Shown here piece after piece: positions 25,953 through 34,197 of a stretch of 64,000 nucleotides of DNA. Origin of the DNA: Nocardioides baekrokdamisoli (GTDB taxonomy: Bacteria > Actinomycetota > Actinomycetes > Propionibacteriales > Nocardioidaceae). The notes below the pieces were generated by a model. It was not told the origin of the DNA. It saw only the letters and a program-made list of their open reading frames with translations, and searched no databases. The stretch covers positions 1,364,001 through 1,428,000 of the forward strand of contig NZ_AP019307.1 of the NCBI RefSeq assembly GCF_003945325.1. The letters are read 5' to 3'. The translations under genes and the position numbers were made by a program. Numbering within the stretch: the stretch's first letter is position 1; the number at the start of each line of letters is the position of its first letter.

Positions 25953-27005
25953 ATGGCGCATGCACTCGTGACGGTCGCGGCGAAGGTCGTGAGCCGCAGG
26001 ATCGACGACTCCTATGTCGTCCTCGACGAGGGGAAGCTCGTCGCACACCATCTGACGGGCGAGGTCGCTGACGTCTGGACGGACATCCTGGCCGGCGAAC
26101 CGATTGATCTCAGTGCTCCAGCCGTGGCCGAACTCCATGCCCTCGGTCTGATCATCAGCGGCGGGATCGGGCGGCGTACCGCGCTCAAGCGCGCCGGGGT
26201 GGTGGTCGGACTCGGGATCACGTCGCTGGCCCTTCCGGAGGCTGCCGCGGCAGCCTCGGCGACCAGCCTCAACAAGGCCACCGCAGGCACGTACTGCGTC
26301 ACGGTGCCCGCCGGTCAGACGACGGCGAGTTTCACCATCACGGCCGGCGGCGGTGGCGCTGGCGGCCTGACCGGCCTGCTCGGTGGCAACGGCGGAGGCG
26401 GAGCCAAACTGTCGGGAACGATCTCCGGCCTGGTCGGCGGAGATGTCGTCGTGGTCGTCGTCGGCGCAGGCGGTTCGGGTGGCTTCGCCGCGATCGCCGG
26501 CAGCGGCGGATCCGGCTATGACTCGGGCGGCAACGGCGCCGCAGCGCTGACCGGTGGTGGCGGCGGCGGCGGTGGCGCCACGAGCATCGGCGTGGTCCGC
26601 GGCGCCGCGCCCGGAAGCTGCCCCGCGAACCAGACATGGTCGGGTGCTGCCCCCACGACGCTCGGCGTCGCCGGCGCGGGCGCCGGAGGAGGCAGCACCG
26701 GAACCCTCAACGGCGGCAACGGCGGGACGACCAACGTCGGAAGCACCGCAGCCGCCGGCCAGAACGGCAAGAACGGTGGCCTGCTCAATCTGTTCGGTGG
26801 CGGAGGCGGTGGCGGCGGTGCCGGTTCACCCGCCCCGGGTGGCGTCGGTGGCGGAGCGACCGGCGGTTCAAGCGGCTGGGCCAACGGCGGCGCCTGGACC
26901 ATCAGCGTCGTGAGCGCGACCACCGTGGCGAACGGCGGCCAGGACCTCCTCATCGGCATCGGCGGCACCGGCTCGCCGGGGGCAGGCATCGTCACCTTCC
27001 CCTAG
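25953..27005 (+). CDS. PqqD-like domain / internal Tat signal / glycine-rich exported protein
   Basis: 350 aa three-part protein. Residues 5-68 match a small PqqD-like (RiPP recognition-type) fold: SRRIDDSYVVLDEGKLVAHH, LTGEVADVWTDILAG, then AELHALGLI. Residues 72-103 form a twin-arginine signal: GRRTALKRAG, hydrophobic VVVGLGITSLALP and an AAAAASA cleavage region. From about 110 comes a beta-type glycine-rich domain (YCVTVPAGQTTASFTITAGG and many Gly runs) like those of secreted or tail-associated glycine-rich proteins. A signal located after a folded cytosolic domain is unusual. Divergent from the Wzz-like/nucleotidyltransferase/HprK-like operon, which suggests a joint function. No family name fits the whole protein. 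Confidence 0.82.
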   Translation: MAHALVTVAAKVVSRRIDDSYVVLDEGKLVAHHLTGEVADVWTDILAGEPIDLSAPAVAELHALGLIISGGIGRRTALKRAGVVVGLGITSLALPEAAAAASATSLNKATAGTYCVTVPAGQTTASFTITAGGGGAGGLTGLLGGNGGGGAKLSGTISGLVGGDVVVVVVGAGGSGGFAAIAGSGGSGYDSGGNGAAALTGGGGGGGGATSIGVVRGAAPGSCPANQTWSGAAPTTLGVAGAGAGGGSTGTLNGGNGGTTNVGSTAAAGQNGKNGGLLNLFGGGGGGGGAGSPAPGGVGGGATGGSSGWANGGAWTISVVSATTVANGGQDLLIGIGGTGSPGAGIVTFP

Positions 27006-27039
27006 GACCCGACGACCGACCGCGTGCGAGGATGTCGGC

Positions 27040-28590
27040 GTGTCACTCCCCCAGTACGCCGCGTCGGCACGCGAACTCGATGAACTCGATCTGGTGGCCT
27101 CTGGCGCCCTCCCCGGACCGGTGCGATGGGCGACCGACGACGCAGCGGTGATCGACCCCGAAGGGGCACCCGTGGCCGACCTCGTGGCAGGCCGCGTGGA
27201 GAACTGGACCGGCTTCGTCCACCGCCCCTTCCACCGGCTCTACCTCACGCCCGAGCAGGCGCGCAGCGCGTACGCCGGGCGTACCTTCGTCGCGGTGTCG
27301 GCACCGCTGTCCGAAGCGCAGCTGAGGCAACTGGCACTGACCAAGGGTGCAGTCGTGCTTGCGCTCGTCGGCACCGGCACGGCGAGTGTCGCCACCATCC
27401 GTTCGGTGATCCCGGGTACGCCCGTCGTCGCGGTCCCGCTTCCGGCGGACGCTGATGCGGCCGACCGTGCCACCGTGATCGCGGCGTACACCGATGACCC
27501 GGTCGAGCTCGACGGCGCATCGGCCCCGGTCGAGGGCAATGGCGGCCTGGTCGTCTTCTTCACCGGCTTCTCCGGCAGCGGCAAGTCCACTCTCGCTCGC
27601 GCACTCGTCGACCAACTGCTCGAGTCCGGCCACACCGTGACGTCCCTCGACGGGGACATCGTCCGTCGCAACCTCAGCGCGGGCCTCACCTTCAGCCCCG
27701 AGGACCGCGAGACCAACATCCGACGCATCGGCTGGGTCGCCGCCGAGATCGCCCGCCACGGCGGAATCGCCGTCTGCAGTCCGATCGCGCCGTACGACCG
27801 CACCCGCAAGGCTGTGCGAGCGATGGTGGAGGAGGCCGGCGGCCGCTTCGTACTGATCCACGTTGCGACGCCGATCGAGGAGTGCGAGCGGCGCGACCGC
27901 AAGGGGCTGTACGCCAAGGCGCGCGCCGGCGAGATCCCCGACTTCACCGGTATCAGCGCGCCCTACGAGGAGCCAGAGGACGCGGACGTACGCATCGACA
28001 CCACCGGCCTGAGCATCGAGGAAGCCCTCGAGCCGGTGGCGGAGGCGGTACACGCCCCGACGGCGTCGACCACGGACCCCAGGGGCCCGTTGAAGGTGCT
28101 TTTCGTCTGCACGGCCAACATCTGCCGGAGCCCGTTCATGGAGCTCACCGCGCGAGCCCTCGCCCCGGAGTTGACGATCAGCAGCGCCGGTACGCACGGC
28201 TTCACGGCTGCGCCGATGGAGTCAGAGATGGCCGCCGTCCTGGCCGAGGGAATCGATCCGGGCGAGTTCCGAAGCCGGCCGTTGACCGTGGACATGCTCG
28301 CCGAGGCCGACCTGGTGCTGACGGCTCAAGCGAGCCACCGGTCCTACATCCTCGACGACCACCCGGCGTACTTCACCAAGGTGTTGACGCTGGGCCAGGC
28401 GGCCGAGGCCATCAGCAGGAGCGAGACCACGGGTCGGGCGCTGGTCGCGGAGTTGGCGCGTACGCGCGGAGCCTCGGACCCGGCTCTGGACGTCGACGAC
28501 CCGTACCGCAAGGGCCCCGTCGCCGCACGCGCAGCAGCGGACCAGATCAGTTCGCTGGTGGCTGCGATCGTGCCGAGACTCCGCGAGTAG
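27040..28590 (+). CDS. cysC: Adenylylsulfate kinase fused to LMW protein-tyrosine phosphatase
   Basis: 516 aa cytosolic fusion. Residues about 1-160 resemble a degenerate ATP-sulfurylase N-terminal region (RELDELDLVASGALPGP). Residues 168-340 are an APS kinase: Walker A GFSGSGKST (176-184), LDGDIVRRNL, RRIGWVAAEIARHGG, then KGLYAKARAGEI; it would make PAPS from APS. From 351 a low-molecular-weight phosphatase follows: VLFVCTANICRSP with C357-X5-R363 and the acid loop DVDDPY (Asp487). The two activities on one chain are rare. The start GTG is leaderless-like (GAGGAT six bases upstream). cysD lies 4.6 kb on and cysN 27 kb on. Confidence 0.88.
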   Translation: MSLPQYAASARELDELDLVASGALPGPVRWATDDAAVIDPEGAPVADLVAGRVENWTGFVHRPFHRLYLTPEQARSAYAGRTFVAVSAPLSEAQLRQLALTKGAVVLALVGTGTASVATIRSVIPGTPVVAVPLPADADAADRATVIAAYTDDPVELDGASAPVEGNGGLVVFFTGFSGSGKSTLARALVDQLLESGHTVTSLDGDIVRRNLSAGLTFSPEDRETNIRRIGWVAAEIARHGGIAVCSPIAPYDRTRKAVRAMVEEAGGRFVLIHVATPIEECERRDRKGLYAKARAGEIPDFTGISAPYEEPEDADVRIDTTGLSIEEALEPVAEAVHAPTASTTDPRGPLKVLFVCTANICRSPFMELTARALAPELTISSAGTHGFTAAPMESEMAAVLAEGIDPGEFRSRPLTVDMLAEADLVLTAQASHRSYILDDHPAYFTKVLTLGQAAEAISRSETTGRALVAELARTRGASDPALDVDDPYRKGPVAARAAADQISSLVAAIVPRLRE

Positions 28591-28879
28591 CGGACTTCGG
28601 GTCCGCTTCCCAGTGCGGGAAGTTCGGCCCGCCCTCGTCACGCGACTCCGGTACGAACGCGACCGGCGCCACCCGGTCGGCACGGGCTCCCATTCCGCGG
28701 CCCCCACCGGGCTCGGCATGCCAGGCCGGCATCGCGGCGTGCTGGCCGCGCGGACTCTCGAGGCGCGTGAGCGGCACCCAGGTGCGCGGCTGACCGGAGT
28801 GGTTCTCGATGTGCGGGCACTCGTCCCCATAGCGCCGACGACACTGGGCACGGCGTTTCATACGGCGGTACCAACGCAT
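28547..28879 (-). CDS. Small hypothetical protein, Arg/Pro/Trp-rich
   Basis: 110 aa protein without recognised domain. It starts MRWYRRMKRRAQCRRRYGDE and contains paired Cys and His residues (QCRRR, ECPHIE) that could bind metal. Codon third positions are strongly G/C, as in true genes here, and GGAG lies seven bases before the ATG. It overlaps the 3' end of the cysC-phosphatase gene by 44 bp in antisense, which is unusual. It could still be a by-product of high GC. Confidence 0.5.
   Translation of the reverse strand: MRWYRRMKRRAQCRRRYGDECPHIENHSGQPRTWVPLTRLESPRGQHAAMPAWHAEPGGGRGMGARADRVAPVAFVPESRDEGGPNFPHWEADPKSATRGVSARSQPPAN
28590..28606 (+). terminator. Hairpin at the cysC-phosphatase stop codon
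   Basis: GCGGAC-TTCGG-GTCCGC forms a 6-bp stem starting at the last base of the stop codon. Confidence 0.4.
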
Positions 28880-28934
28880 GGTGGGACTCCGATGCTTCAG
28901 GCCCGGTCCCGATACCAAGCGCGCCAGGCGAGGC

Positions 28935-30101
28935 TCAGTCCCGCCCGTAGATGTCCCGAGTGTAGACCTTGTGCGAGACGTCAGAAAGGGAATCGGCGTC
29001 CCGGTTGGCGATGATCACATCGGCGCGGCTCTTGAACTCATCGAAGTCGCGAACGACCTCGGAATGGAAAAATTCGTCCTCGGTCAGGGTCGGCTCGTAG
29101 ATGATCACCGACACCCCCTTGGCCTTGATCCGCTTCATCACGCCCTGGATCGAGGAGGCCCGGAAGTTGTCCGATCCCGCCTTCATGATCAGCCGGTGGA
29201 CGCCGACCGTCTTCGGCTCGCGGCGCAGGATGTCGGCAGCGATGAAGTCCTTGCGGGTGGTGTTGGCCTCGACGATCGCGCTGATCAGGTTCTGCGGCAC
29301 GTCGGCATAGTTGGCCTGCAGTTGCTTGGTGTCCTTCGGCAGGCAGTAGCCGCCGTACCCGAACGACGGGTTGTTGTAGTGGTTCCCGATGCGCGGATCC
29401 AGGCCGACGCCCTCGATGATCTGACCGCTGTTGAGTCCGTGCAGGGCGGCGTACGTGTCGAGCTCGTTGAAGTACGCGACCCGCAGCGCCAGGTAGGTGT
29501 TGGCGAAGAGCTTGATCGCCTCGGCCTCGGTCGACCCGGTGAACAGGGTCGGGACCTCGGTCTCCTCGGACCCCTCGAGGAGCAGGGCGGCGAATTCCTT
29601 GCCCCGGTCGGTGTCCGACCCGACCACGATCCGCGAGGGGTGCAGGTTGTCGTACAGCGCCCTTCCTTCACGAAGGAACTCGGGGCTGAAGATGATCGAC
29701 GCACCCGGGTGGCTCTCGCGCAGACGCGCGGTGAACCCGACCGGCACCGTCGACTTGATGACGATCGAGGCGTCCGGGTTGATCTCGAGCGCAGCGGCAG
29801 TGACCGACTCGACGGAGCGGGTGTCGAAGTAGTTCGTCCGCTCGTCGTAGTTGGTCGGCGTGGCGACGACGACGAACGTCGCACCCGCGTACGCCTCCCG
29901 CGGGTCGGTCGTCGCCGTGAGGCTCAACGGCTTGGTGGCGAGGTATTCCTCGAGCTCGTGATCGACGATCGGGGACACCCGGTTGTTGACCTTCGCGACC
30001 TTGTCCGGATCGAGGTCGAGGGCGACGACGTCGTGGTGCTGGGCCAGGATGACGGCGTTGGAGAGTCCGACGTAACCGGTTCCGGCGATCGCGATCTTCA
30101 C
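28935..30101 (-). CDS. ugd: UDP-glucose/nucleotide-sugar 6-dehydrogenase
   Basis: 388 aa NAD-dependent dehydrogenase making UDP-glucuronate for capsule synthesis. Rossmann motif [14 protein letters not shown] at residues 3-16, STVPVGFT near 117-124, [16 protein letters not shown] and the active-site [12 protein letters not shown] with Cys253 are intact. The length and short C-terminal domain match the Ugd form of about 390 aa found in many capsule loci. The GTG at 30101 has TACTCT six bases upstream, so leaderless. Confidence 0.94.
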   Translation of the reverse strand: MKIAIAGTGYVGLSNAVILAQHHDVVALDLDPDKVAKVNNRVSPIVDHELEEYLATKPLSLTATTDPREAYAGATFVVVATPTNYDERTNYFDTRSVESVTAAALEINPDASIVIKSTVPVGFTARLRESHPGASIIFSPEFLREGRALYDNLHPSRIVVGSDTDRGKEFAALLLEGSEETEVPTLFTGSTEAEAIKLFANTYLALRVAYFNELDTYAALHGLNSGQIIEGVGLDPRIGNHYNNPSFGYGGYCLPKDTKQLQANYADVPQNLISAIVEANTTRKDFIAADILRREPKTVGVHRLIMKAGSDNFRASSIQGVMKRIKAKGVSVIIYEPTLTEDEFFHSEVVRDFDEFKSRADVIIANRDADSLSDVSHKVYTRDIYGRD

Positions 30102-30107
30102 GGGTGA

Positions 30108-30113
30108 AGAGTA
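30108..30113 (-). promoter_or_regulatory. -10 element TACTCT, leaderless start at 30101
   Basis: Minus-strand TACTCT, six bases, then the GTG of ugd. Confidence 0.55.
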
Positions 30114-30150
30114 ACCATGCGCAAGCGAACGGCCGGTGACCTGACAACGC

Positions 30151-31515
30151 CTAGCCGGAGTGCGCCGGGCGCCTCGGCGGATCCCAGGTCAGCGCCGCCA
30201 CGACCACGGCTGCCTCGACGAGGAAGAAGTAGTTCGCGAAAGCCTGCTTCCCGAGAGTGATCAGCACCAGGAGCGAGAACCCCACGCCGAGAGCGAAGGC
30301 CGCCGGCGTACGCGGTGCCCGCCAGGCGACGATCAGGGCCGTGATGAACCCGCCCACCAGCGGCAGCCATCCGTACGTCGAACTCGGCGGCCATCCCCAG
30401 TGGTTGACCGACCAGACCAGCGCGGAGGAGGAGTCGGCGCGGAAAGGCTGCAGGAATTGCAACCTGACCACACTGCGCCAGAACCCGGCCGGATCCCACG
30501 CCAGGAACGGCGCCAGCGCCAGCACCGCGGTGGCCACGGTCAGCGAGCTGAAGCGCCGCAGGCCGCCGGCGTACGCGCGGGCCGTCGGCAGCAGCAGGAT
30601 GAGGAGCGGCGCGGCCACCACGAAGTACTGCTTGGACACCAGCAGCAGCCCGAGCCACACCGGGGTCCAGCGGCTCCCGCGCGACGCACCGACCACGGTC
30701 AGCACCAACAGGAGGATCGACACCGGCTCGACCCAGAAGTTGGAGAGGACGAACAAGGTGCCGGGCAGGAGCAGGATGAGCCCACCGCGCAACCCCACGT
30801 ACCGGATCAGCACGACCGCCGCGATCACGAGGGCGATCAGGCCTCCGAGCCGGACGTCACCGAGGACGAACCCGACGACGGCGCTGATCAGGGCCGGCGG
30901 CGGATAGGGGAAGCCGAAGTCCAGGGTGGTGCCGGAGACCACCTGCGGTGAGTAGAACAACCGGTTGCCGGCCGCCGGGTACGGCGAGGTGAACGTCAGC
31001 GAGTACGGGTCGTGCCCGTGCAGGAGTGCGTCCGCGGAGCCGCGCAGGAAGACCCCGACGTCCATCACGATCGGCGCATGCAGGAGGGTCACCGTGGCAG
31101 CCGCCACCGCAAGGGCAGCGAAGGCCATGGAGAGCCACGGCCGCTTCAGGAGCCCGCAGCCGAGCGCGGCCGCGGCACCGAGGGTGATGGCGAGTTCCAG
31201 GCCGGATCTGGTCGAACTCGACACATCCGTCCACGACCCCAGTCGTACGACGTCCTCGCACACGAAGGCGACCGCGACAGCCGCCCAGAGAAGAAGTCCA
31301 CCGTCGCGAGTCCCGGCGGATTCACTCCCCGAGCCGGACGCCGCCGACCTGGCGGAGCGCAGCATCACTGCGCCGAGGAGAGCGACCGCCACCAACTGTC
31401 CGGCGATGGCGACATCCGCCTCCATCGCGGTGGAACTGAGCCCGATGGCTGCCGCAGCCAACCAGAGCCACGACTCCGGACGCCACCGCAGCCGATCAGC
31501 GCCGAGGGCGCGCAC
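30151..31515 (-). CDS. GT-C type integral-membrane glycosyltransferase (GT87-like)
   Basis: 454 aa protein with about 12 predicted TM helices. The loop [23 protein letters not shown] has the acidic residue in the first loop typical of polyprenyl-phosphate-sugar-dependent GT-C enzymes, and FPYPPPALI matches the GT87 pattern. It would add sugars on the outer face of the membrane from a polyprenyl donor. The donor synthase could be the GT2 domain of the upstream gene, which it overlaps by 20 bp on the same strand. The GTG start at 31515 is not certain. Confidence 0.75.
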   Translation of the reverse strand: MRALGADRLRWRPESWLWLAAAAIGLSSTAMEADVAIAGQLVAVALLGAVMLRSARSAASGSGSESAGTRDGGLLLWAAVAVAFVCEDVVRLGSWTDVSSSTRSGLELAITLGAAAALGCGLLKRPWLSMAFAALAVAAATVTLLHAPIVMDVGVFLRGSADALLHGHDPYSLTFTSPYPAAGNRLFYSPQVVSGTTLDFGFPYPPPALISAVVGFVLGDVRLGGLIALVIAAVVLIRYVGLRGGLILLLPGTLFVLSNFWVEPVSILLLVLTVVGASRGSRWTPVWLGLLLVSKQYFVVAAPLLILLLPTARAYAGGLRRFSSLTVATAVLALAPFLAWDPAGFWRSVVRLQFLQPFRADSSSALVWSVNHWGWPPSSTYGWLPLVGGFITALIVAWRAPRTPAAFALGVGFSLLVLITLGKQAFANYFFLVEAAVVVAALTWDPPRRPAHSG

Positions 31516-32971
31516 GGTAGACGAACTGATAGCCGAAGAGGGTCGGCCGAGCCGCCACCAGGAACCGGTCGATCACCTGCACGAGACGACGAACCAACGC
31601 CGGAACGGGAAGCAACTCCCACGGCGTGCCCGAGTACTGGCGCTCGACGATCTCGAACCCGGCGTCGCGAAGCGTCCGCTCGAACATCCGGCGGGTGAAG
31701 AAACGTACGTGGCCACGATCCAGCGGCCCACGCTCGTCGTAGTCGAACAAGCCGGCGGCGATCCTGCCCCGCGGATACCAGTGCGAGATGTTGGGCACCG
31801 AGATCAGCAGCTCACCGTCATCGGCCAGGCGGGCGTGGATCTGCTGAAGGAGGGCGTCCGGATCCAGGACGTGCTCGGCCACGTCACCAGCCACGACGAC
31901 GTCGTACGTCTCCGCCAGACCGTCCGGCAGTCCGGCGTTGAGATCCGCAGCTACGAACCGGCGCAGACGCTCAACCCCCGGATGGGTCTCCAGGTCGGTG
32001 CCGTCGACCTCGTGCCCGTACGACATCACCTCGCCGGCGAACGCGCCGTCGGAGCAGCCGACATCAAGGACCGACACCGGGGCACGACCAGCCAGCCAGC
32101 CGAGCAACAGGCGATGGCTGGAGTTGTCGGCGACCTTCGTCAGGTACGGGTCGGTGGCAGAGGGCATCGTGGGCGCGAATCGCGCACTCAGCACCGCCTT
32201 GATCACGTCCCGAGCGTAGGCGAGACCGTTCACGTGGCAGATCTCGTTTCCGTAATAGGTCGGGATCGGCACCTCGGAGATCCGCTTCTTGGCGGCAATC
32301 AGGCCGAGGATGATGTCGGTGTCGAACGAGAAGCCTTCGGCGTACGAGTCGATGCCGAGCTCCGTCAACGTGCTCACCCGGTAGGCCCGGTAGCCGCTGT
32401 GCCACTCGCTGAGCTTGACCCCGCTGGCGCGGTTCTGGAGCCAGGTCAGGATCCGGTTCCCAACGAACTTGTACATCGGCATCCCGCCCTCGCGGGCAGC
32501 GCCCGGGGGCAGCATGCGCGACCCGAAGACCGCATCCGCCTCTCCCCGCTCGATCGGGGCGATCAGCGACTCGATCACCTCCGGGGCGTACTGGCCGTCG
32601 GCGTGCAACAGGACGACGATGTCGCAGCGGTCGGCGAGCCACTGGTAGCCGTCCTTCTGGTTGCCGCCGTAGCCGCGGTTGACCTTCTGCCTGCGGACGG
32701 TCACGGGCAGCGAGCTGCGCTCGCGGTATTCGCGCGCCAGCGTGAAGGTCCGGTCGCTGCTGGCGTCATCGCTGACCAGGACGTGCGAGACCCGCTCCGC
32801 GAAGTCCGTCGGGAGCCGGTCGAGGGTGTCGACGAGGGTGGATTCAGCGTTGTACGCGACGACGAGGACCCCGATCCGGGCGTGCTCTGCCGACGTCGGG
32901 GCCGCGGTCGACCGGCGACCCTCCACCCACTGTCGGGTCCACTCTGCTGGGCTCACGGCAACGGTGCTCAT
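31496..32971 (-). CDS. GT2 glycosyltransferase fused to SAM-dependent methyltransferase
   Basis: 491 aa fusion. Residues about 30-280 are a GT-A glycosyltransferase of the polyprenyl-phosphate-mannose/glucose synthase type: IGVLVVAYNAESTLVDTL, SDDASSD, VVLLHADGQYAPE, WHSGYRAYR. Residues about 300-480 are a class I methyltransferase: VSVLDVGCSDGAFAGEV as the SAM motif, then DVVVAGDVAEHVLDPD and LLISVPNISHW. One polypeptide could make and methylate a lipid-linked sugar or hold two steps together. ATG at 32971 is preferred over an ATG six bases earlier because GGGGAGG then stands seven bases away. Confidence 0.9.
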   Translation of the reverse strand: MSTVAVSPAEWTRQWVEGRRSTAAPTSAEHARIGVLVVAYNAESTLVDTLDRLPTDFAERVSHVLVSDDASSDRTFTLAREYRERSSLPVTVRRQKVNRGYGGNQKDGYQWLADRCDIVVLLHADGQYAPEVIESLIAPIERGEADAVFGSRMLPPGAAREGGMPMYKFVGNRILTWLQNRASGVKLSEWHSGYRAYRVSTLTELGIDSYAEGFSFDTDIILGLIAAKKRISEVPIPTYYGNEICHVNGLAYARDVIKAVLSARFAPTMPSATDPYLTKVADNSSHRLLLGWLAGRAPVSVLDVGCSDGAFAGEVMSYGHEVDGTDLETHPGVERLRRFVAADLNAGLPDGLAETYDVVVAGDVAEHVLDPDALLQQIHARLADDGELLISVPNISHWYPRGRIAAGLFDYDERGPLDRGHVRFFTRRMFERTLRDAGFEIVERQYSGTPWELLPVPALVRRLVQVIDRFLVAARPTLFGYQFVYRARPRR

Positions 32972-33183
32972 GGGCATTCCTCCCCTTGTCTGTGCCCATC
33001 GTCACGGGGTCGGGGGCCACCATCAACGGGTCAGGGAGTGATCGACCCGAAGAGGTATCCGGCCAGTAGTCACAAAGGCTCGGTCACCTCTTCCGGAGGT
33101 GTACGCGGGGCCCTCGACGGGGTCCGCGGAGCCCTCTCGGTCCACGCAGACGTACGCACCGCACCGCCGAGCGCTCGCTCCCG

Positions 33184-33189
33184 TACGAT
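33184..33189 (+). promoter_or_regulatory. -10 element TACGAT upstream of cysD
   Basis: TACGAT lies eight bases before the ATG at 33198, giving a leader of at most two bases. The rest of the 226-bp interval 32972-33197 shows no gene; it holds short GGGGCC/GGAGCC repeats only. Confidence 0.5.
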
Positions 33190-33197
33190 GAACCGCC

Positions 33198-34109
33198 ATG
33201 TCTACGCCCAAGGACTATCGCCTTTCCCAGTTGGATCAGCTGGAGGCCGAGTCGATCCACATCTTCCGTGAATCCGCTGCCGAGTTCGAGCGGCCGGTAC
33301 TGATGTTCTCCGGCGGCAAGGACAGCATCGTGATGCTGCGTCTGGCCGAGAAAGCGTTCCACCCCGCCAAGATCCCCTTCCCGGTCCTCCAGGTCGACAC
33401 CGGACGCGACTTCCCCGAAGTGCTCTCCACCCGCGACAACTGGGTCAACCGACTCGGAGTCAAACTCGTCATCGCCAGTGTCGATGACGCGATCCGGGAC
33501 GGGATCGTGGTCGAGGACGGCAAGACCAGCCGCAACCGGATGCAGATCGCGACCCTGCTCCATGCGATCGAGGACAACGGGTTCACCGCCGCCTTCGGAG
33601 GCGGTCGACGCGATGAGGAAAAGGCCCGCGCGAAGGAACGGGTCTACTCCCACCGTGACGAGTTCGGCCAATGGGACCCCAAGAACCAGCGCCCCGAACT
33701 GTGGAACCTCTACAACGGGCGACTCCATGAGGGTGAGCACATGCGGGTGTTCCCGATCTCGAACTGGACCGAACTCGACATCTGGGACTACATCGGCCGC
33801 GAAGGCATCGAGATCCCCTCGATCTACTTCTCCCACCAACGCCGCGTGTTCGAACGCGACGGAATGCTGCTGTCGGAATCCGAATGGAACACCCTGCGCG
33901 ACGGGGAAACCATCCAGGAGCGGACCGTCCGGTTCCGCACCGTCGGCGACATCACGTTGACCGGATGCGTCGAATCCGGGGCCAGCACCGTCGACGACAT
34001 CATCACCGAAGTCGCCACCGCCCGCGTCACCGAACGCGGAGCCACCCGCGGCGACGACCGCTTCAGCGAAGCAGCCATGGAAGACCGCAAGAAGGAAGGC
34101 TACTTCTGA
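33198..34109 (+). CDS. cysD: Sulfate adenylyltransferase subunit 2
   Basis: 303 aa PP-loop ATP pyrophosphatase that makes APS from ATP and sulfate with the GTPase CysN. LMFSGGKDSIVMLRLAEKAF with the SGGKDS loop near residues 37-42, FGGGRRDEEKARAKER and the C-terminal TVRFRTVGDITLTGCVES are diagnostic. cysN, normally the next gene, is 21 kb away. From about codon 150 on it prefers GAA over GAG, unlike neighbouring genes and like cysN, which suggests shared foreign ancestry. Confidence 0.96.
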   Translation: MSTPKDYRLSQLDQLEAESIHIFRESAAEFERPVLMFSGGKDSIVMLRLAEKAFHPAKIPFPVLQVDTGRDFPEVLSTRDNWVNRLGVKLVIASVDDAIRDGIVVEDGKTSRNRMQIATLLHAIEDNGFTAAFGGGRRDEEKARAKERVYSHRDEFGQWDPKNQRPELWNLYNGRLHEGEHMRVFPISNWTELDIWDYIGREGIEIPSIYFSHQRRVFERDGMLLSESEWNTLRDGETIQERTVRFRTVGDITLTGCVESGASTVDDIITEVATARVTERGATRGDDRFSEAAMEDRKKEGYF

Positions 34110-34143
34110 GCCACGGATGCCTCCCAGGAGCGATCACGCCGGG

Positions 34144-34149
34144 TAATCT
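34144..34149 (+). promoter_or_regulatory. -10 element TAATCT upstream of the Wzz/BY-kinase gene
   Basis: TAATCT lies 48 bases before the TTG at 34198 and predicts a leadered mRNA with a GAGGGAG ribosome-binding site. Confidence 0.45.
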
Positions 34150-34197
34150 CGGCTGGGTTCCGGGACCGTGTGAAGTAGTGAATCGAGGGAGACTGCG

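Noticed and set aside
22903..27005. Lasso or other RiPP cluster suggested by the PqqD-like domain
   Set aside because: No cyclase, radical-SAM enzyme, transglutaminase-like protease or separate precursor gene is present.
30965..33271. 768-codon open frame antisense to two glycosyltransferase genes
   Set aside because: Covers the GT-C and GT2-methyltransferase genes on the other strand; composition is Arg/Asp/Ala-rich shadow sequence.
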